The notes under the pieces: model-generated
Database searches by the model: none
What the model was told of the DNA's origin: nothing
Seen by the model: the letters and a program-made list of their open reading frames with translations, nothing else
From: Hemicentrotus pulcherrimus
Taxonomy: Eukaryota; Echinodermata; Echinoidea; Camarodonta; Strongylocentrotidae
Reading direction: 5' to 3'
Assembly (NCBI GenBank): GCA_003118195.1
Contig: BEXV01000335.1
Location: 28,398 to 46,554 of the forward strand
DNA length: 18,157 bases
Made by a program: the position numbers and the translations under genes
In this document: in pieces, positions 11,001-15,893 of the stretch
Numbering within the stretch: position 1 is the first letter of the stretch
Layout: every line of letters begins with the position of its first letter

Positions 11001-14000
11001 ATTAACCTGCACTTGCTACTCTACATCCGGGTGTTAAATGGGTACAAGGTAGGATGCGAAAGTTCAAGTGGTTGAACGAGCAAGTGTGCGCTTGTAAAAT
11101 GGCAACTGGCTGGAATGCTTTCAAGGAAGTGGAAAATGTACATACATTGTGTGCGGGTAAGCCTGAATCCAATAACTGGGGTAATAATATATCTGTAAAG
11201 CGCTTAGGCACATCATTGGATCAATGTATTGAGCACTATATTAACACAGAATATTATTATTATTATTATTAAACACATTTCACTGGGTTTTCATATGAAG
11301 AGACTAAACGGCACATACCTGGACTGCAAAAAACCCTTGGAGAGGAGTGTTTTCCGGCACCTCAATGATGTACTCAGCCGGCTCGAAGACTGGCCGGTTG
11401 TCGTTCGTATCCTGCACGACGATGATGATCGGCAACGTGGCCGAGAGAGGATTAGTGGTCGTATCCCTTGCAACGACAGTCAGGCTGTAAATGTCCTGCT
11501 GCTCCCTGTCTAGAGCGACCGTCGTGAAGATGCGGCCTGTCGTGGGCTCGATGCGGAACTGAGGCACCTCGGGCAGGAAGGAGTATATGATGGCGGAGTT
11601 GGCTGAGCCGGGCTGGTCTAGGTCAGTAGCCTGGGAGTGACAGATTAAAGAAATAGCATTAGTTTCATTAGACAGTTTTTAAAGCCTTAAGCATGACAAA
11701 GTCTCAGTGGGTCGCTCCCAATTTTCCTTGTTGTGCAGCAAATCTCTCAATCTATTTAAAAATTGGCATCTCAAAACTATTAGTTTTGTACATTCTTCTT
11801 TGAAATATATAACCTGGGGGGTGTTTCATAAAGAGTTAGTAAAGTTAAGCATCACTTTACGAACGACTTGTATTTGAAGTACCAGATAGGATCCCCAAAG
11901 TTTTTTCAGATATTTTCCAATAACCTCAATTAAATTATGGCAAAAAATATACTTTGCATTAAAAATGTTGGTATGATAAGAATGTTAATCTACATCTGCA
12001 AAGTTCAACTCAATACTACATCTGCAAAGTTCAACTTAATAAATGATAATCAAGAATAATTGAGCATCCCATTTGGCTTTTCATACACAAGTCGTTATTA
12101 AAGTCATGCGTAACTTTAAATAAGGTGCAATCGAATATGCATATGGAAAATCACAATGTTTATAGCATGAATTTTATCATCATCATCATTATAATTATCA
12201 TGGTTTCCTAATCAGGGCAAGTTTTTGAAAAAAAATACTCCTTTTTAGATTCCTTACATGTATATCATATTAAACAGTGCTACTACATTCATACAATAAA
12301 CATACAAATGTATGATGCCCAATTTAGACGACCTCCCCCCCCCCCAATAGTTCTAACATGATGAACTTCTTATACATCATAGAAGTCAGAAATTCCAGCA
12401 ATAGTTGCCTAATGTCAGAGCTGATTGACCAACGTGACATGTCCGGGCACTGAGTTTAAACATTGATTCCCGTCAACCTCTGGAGTTTAAAAAGTGTATT
12501 CTTTAGTCCAAAAAGTTTTTTTTACTGACTTACTGGTGTATTTTTGTATAAAGCATGGATCAATGCCTCTTACAGTTCCTACAAACAGGAAGAATTTGTT
12601 TAATGGATCATTGGTTGTATATGCATAACTTCATCATGACTGGTGTGTTTGATGAACCAATGTACATCCCCAAATTGCCCATGTGAGATGCTCGTACGAC
12701 CCTTAACAGGACAGAATGGACATTTTGTCCTTGGAAAAAAATAAAGCAAAAAAAATGATTTTGTGTTTTGTTTCTTTTGAAAATCGTATTTTATTTAGAA
12801 AAATCATACTGTCGTATTTACTTCCGAAAATCGTACGAAATAGATTAAATCATACTGGTTGGCAGGTCTGTACTCACCTGAACTTGCCCTACTAATTCAT
12901 TACTGATGCTTTCTAGAATCAAGAATGTATCCGCCCCGGTGAATAACGGTTGCTCATCATTGACATCGTTGATGGTGACTAGGACTAAAGCAGAAGCAGT
13001 CTGAAATTAGAAGGAAAAAAGAAGATTCACTTTTTATATTTGGCTATTGTTCTCATCATATTTAAAATAAGAAGAATGTTAGATTCAGTGTTGAACCCAA
13101 CTGTTTTTGCATGTCATTGCACAAAGAACAAATGAACTTGTTCTGTTATAATAAGCAAAGGAAATCACATAAAAAAGAAATTGCTTGAGTTATGCATAAT
13201 ATACAGTTTGTTTACATGCATTTCAAATCACTTCCTCATTCAAGTCTGGCTGAAAAGGTAGACTGTCCTGAAGACGGACAGTCAACCTGTCCGAAACGTC
13301 GAGTCTACTCTCCTGCTCCTGCTCTGCAACTCTACTCGCCATGTCAACCAGCTTCTCACATCTACTTAACTCTCCTACTCAATCCAGTCTTCTACTCAAC
13401 CTCTCATCCTGTCTACAACTTTCTGGTTTACAGTCCTTTTCAGGACTACACTCGAGAGATACTCTTCCTTTAAACCTCCACTCTTTCGCCTCTCCATTTC
13501 ACTTCTACTTTTCATCCACTTTCCTCATACATCCTAGGACTTTACACATGGTGTACCATAAACCTCTTCCGCGATATTCATACCACCATGCAAACCTTCA
13601 AACATCACCAAAGATAATGTTCTTTCAATACACTCTTGTCTTTGAGTTTGCAACTTCTTGATGACAACACTGCATCTTTTTTGCTTAAAGATCTATCAAA
13701 CTCTAATATAATCTAACTCTTGGTGAAATCGGTAAAAAAAAGAGGAAAAGAAATTGAACTCCTTGGACATGAAACAAGCTATTACAAGCAAATGGACATC
13801 ATGTAGGATGGTCCTGGGATTAGAACTGGTTCCTGGGCCTACATGCAATTAGACCAAATTACTCACCAGATTTCCATCCGTAGCTTCTACAACCAGTGAA
13901 TAGGAAGCAAGGACTTCTCGGTCTAGTGAGCCCTGGACTCGAATCTCTCCATTGCTACAAAGAAAAGAGGTCCATCATCATCATCATCATCTTTATCATC

Positions 14001-14050
14001 ATCATCATCATCATCATCATCACCATCATCATCACCATCATCATTACCAC

Positions 14051-14096
<46 letters not shown>

Positions 14097-15853
14097 TTTG
14101 TCATCATCATCATCATCATTATCATCATAAAACTTGCAAAACAAAATAAGGAGCCCAGTGCTGTCTAATGAAGATGTGAACTTCTAATGATACAAAAAAC
14201 CATCATCATAATAATCATCACAACCAACAAAATCTTCATCATTTATTATCATCATTCATCTACTTGATCAACAAGACTTCTATAATTGCAAAAGTTAGCT
14301 CAGTGCTTTCATATGAAGATGTGAAAGTACTATTGAGATATGACACATCATAATTATTTTCACCATCATCATCATCATCACCATCATCATCCTCATCATC
14401 ATCATCATCATCATCATTCTCATCATCATCATCATCACCATCGTCATCATCATCAATATCATCACCATCATCATCATCATCAATATAATCACCATCATCA
14501 TCATCATCATCGTCGTCACCATCATCATCATCATCATCATCATCATTGTCGTCATCATCGTCATCATCATAATCATCCTCACCTTCAACTTCATCAATAT
14601 TATCGTCATCATCACAATCATCATCAAACAAACTTTAGAGTATGAATGCTTCGTATACTTACGTTGCACCGTCCACAGTCATGAAAGCATTGTTGATGTT
14701 CCCAGATGTGATGCTGTATGTTATGAACTCTCCATCAGGATCTGTAGCCTTTTTTTTTTTAAATCGCAAAAACATTATTTGAAATAATTATAACTATAGA
14801 TGACGAGAAGAGAAAAAAGAAGTAGGATGAGGAGAAGGAGAAGAAGGAAGAAGAGGAGAAGGAGAAGAAGAAAGAAGGGGAGGGGGTATGAATTAGAAGA
14901 AGGAAAAGGAGGAGAAAAGAAGAAGAAAAGAAGAAGAAGGAGGAGGTGGAGAAGAAGGAGAAGTAAATGGCGGAGAAGAAGGAAAGGAGAAGAAGAAAAA
15001 GAAAGAGAAGGAGAAGGAGAAAGAGAAGGAAAGGAGAAGAAGAAGAATAAGGAAAATGAGAAGTGGAGGAGAAGTAGAAGAAGAAAAAGAAAAAGAAGAA
15101 GAAGAAGAAAAAGAAGAAGAAGAAGAAGAAGAAGAAGAAGAAGAAGAAGAAGAAGAAGAAATAGTAGTAGTAGAAGAAGAAAAAGAAGCCATTGAGAGTG
15201 ATAAACAGGTAAAACACGTTTTCCAAGGATGTAAGTACGAAGTACATATAGAGCCCAAGGCCCTATGACAACACAAAATACAAGACTAAGAAATCTATCA
15301 TAAAATTAGAGGGGGAGGGGAGAACAAAAGTCCACGAATACACCGTGTGACCGTTTTTTTTATTTCAGAAAACTTTTTGTTCTCCACATGTGCCATAAAG
15401 ACTTCCATGGAAGAGTGAAATCACTGAAAGTTCATTCTGCAGATCTTACAGCTGTTTCAAATTTCAATTAACAAAACTCACTCTGACTGTATCAACGAGG
15501 GCGTTAAAAGGCAGGTTTTCATCGGCACTGGTTGAGTAGGATGTTTGATCAAACATGGGTGGCCTGTTATTTACACCAGAGATGATGTTGATGTTAACAA
15601 ACACATTAGATCTGTCGAAAAAAGGTTGATGAAGAAGAACAATATTATTGATAACATTAACACTATCTTCAACATCAACAGCTTGACGACCATCACCACT
15701 ACCACCATATCCATTATCATCATCATTATCGTCAACAGCATCATTTTCAGCAGCATCAACATCACCAATATCAGCAACATCATCACCATTATCATAAACA
15801 TCTTCACCAACCTCATAATCACCATCATCATCTTTACCACCAGAAGCACCAAT

Positions 15854-15893
<40 letters not shown>

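Noticed and set aside
13192..13661. Plus-strand frames of 93 and 106 residues
   Set aside because: They lie in C/T-rich repeat sequence with no recognisable domain; more likely a retroelement remnant.
13896..14669. Poly-His, poly-Asp and poly-Met frames
   Set aside because: These are products of (CAT)n repeats inside one intron. No splice-phase or conserved motif supports them beyond exons 6 and 7.
14759..15276. Phe/Ser-rich and Arg/Glu-rich frames of up to 162 residues
   Set aside because: They lie wholly in the GAA/TTC array; composition follows the repeat, with no domain.
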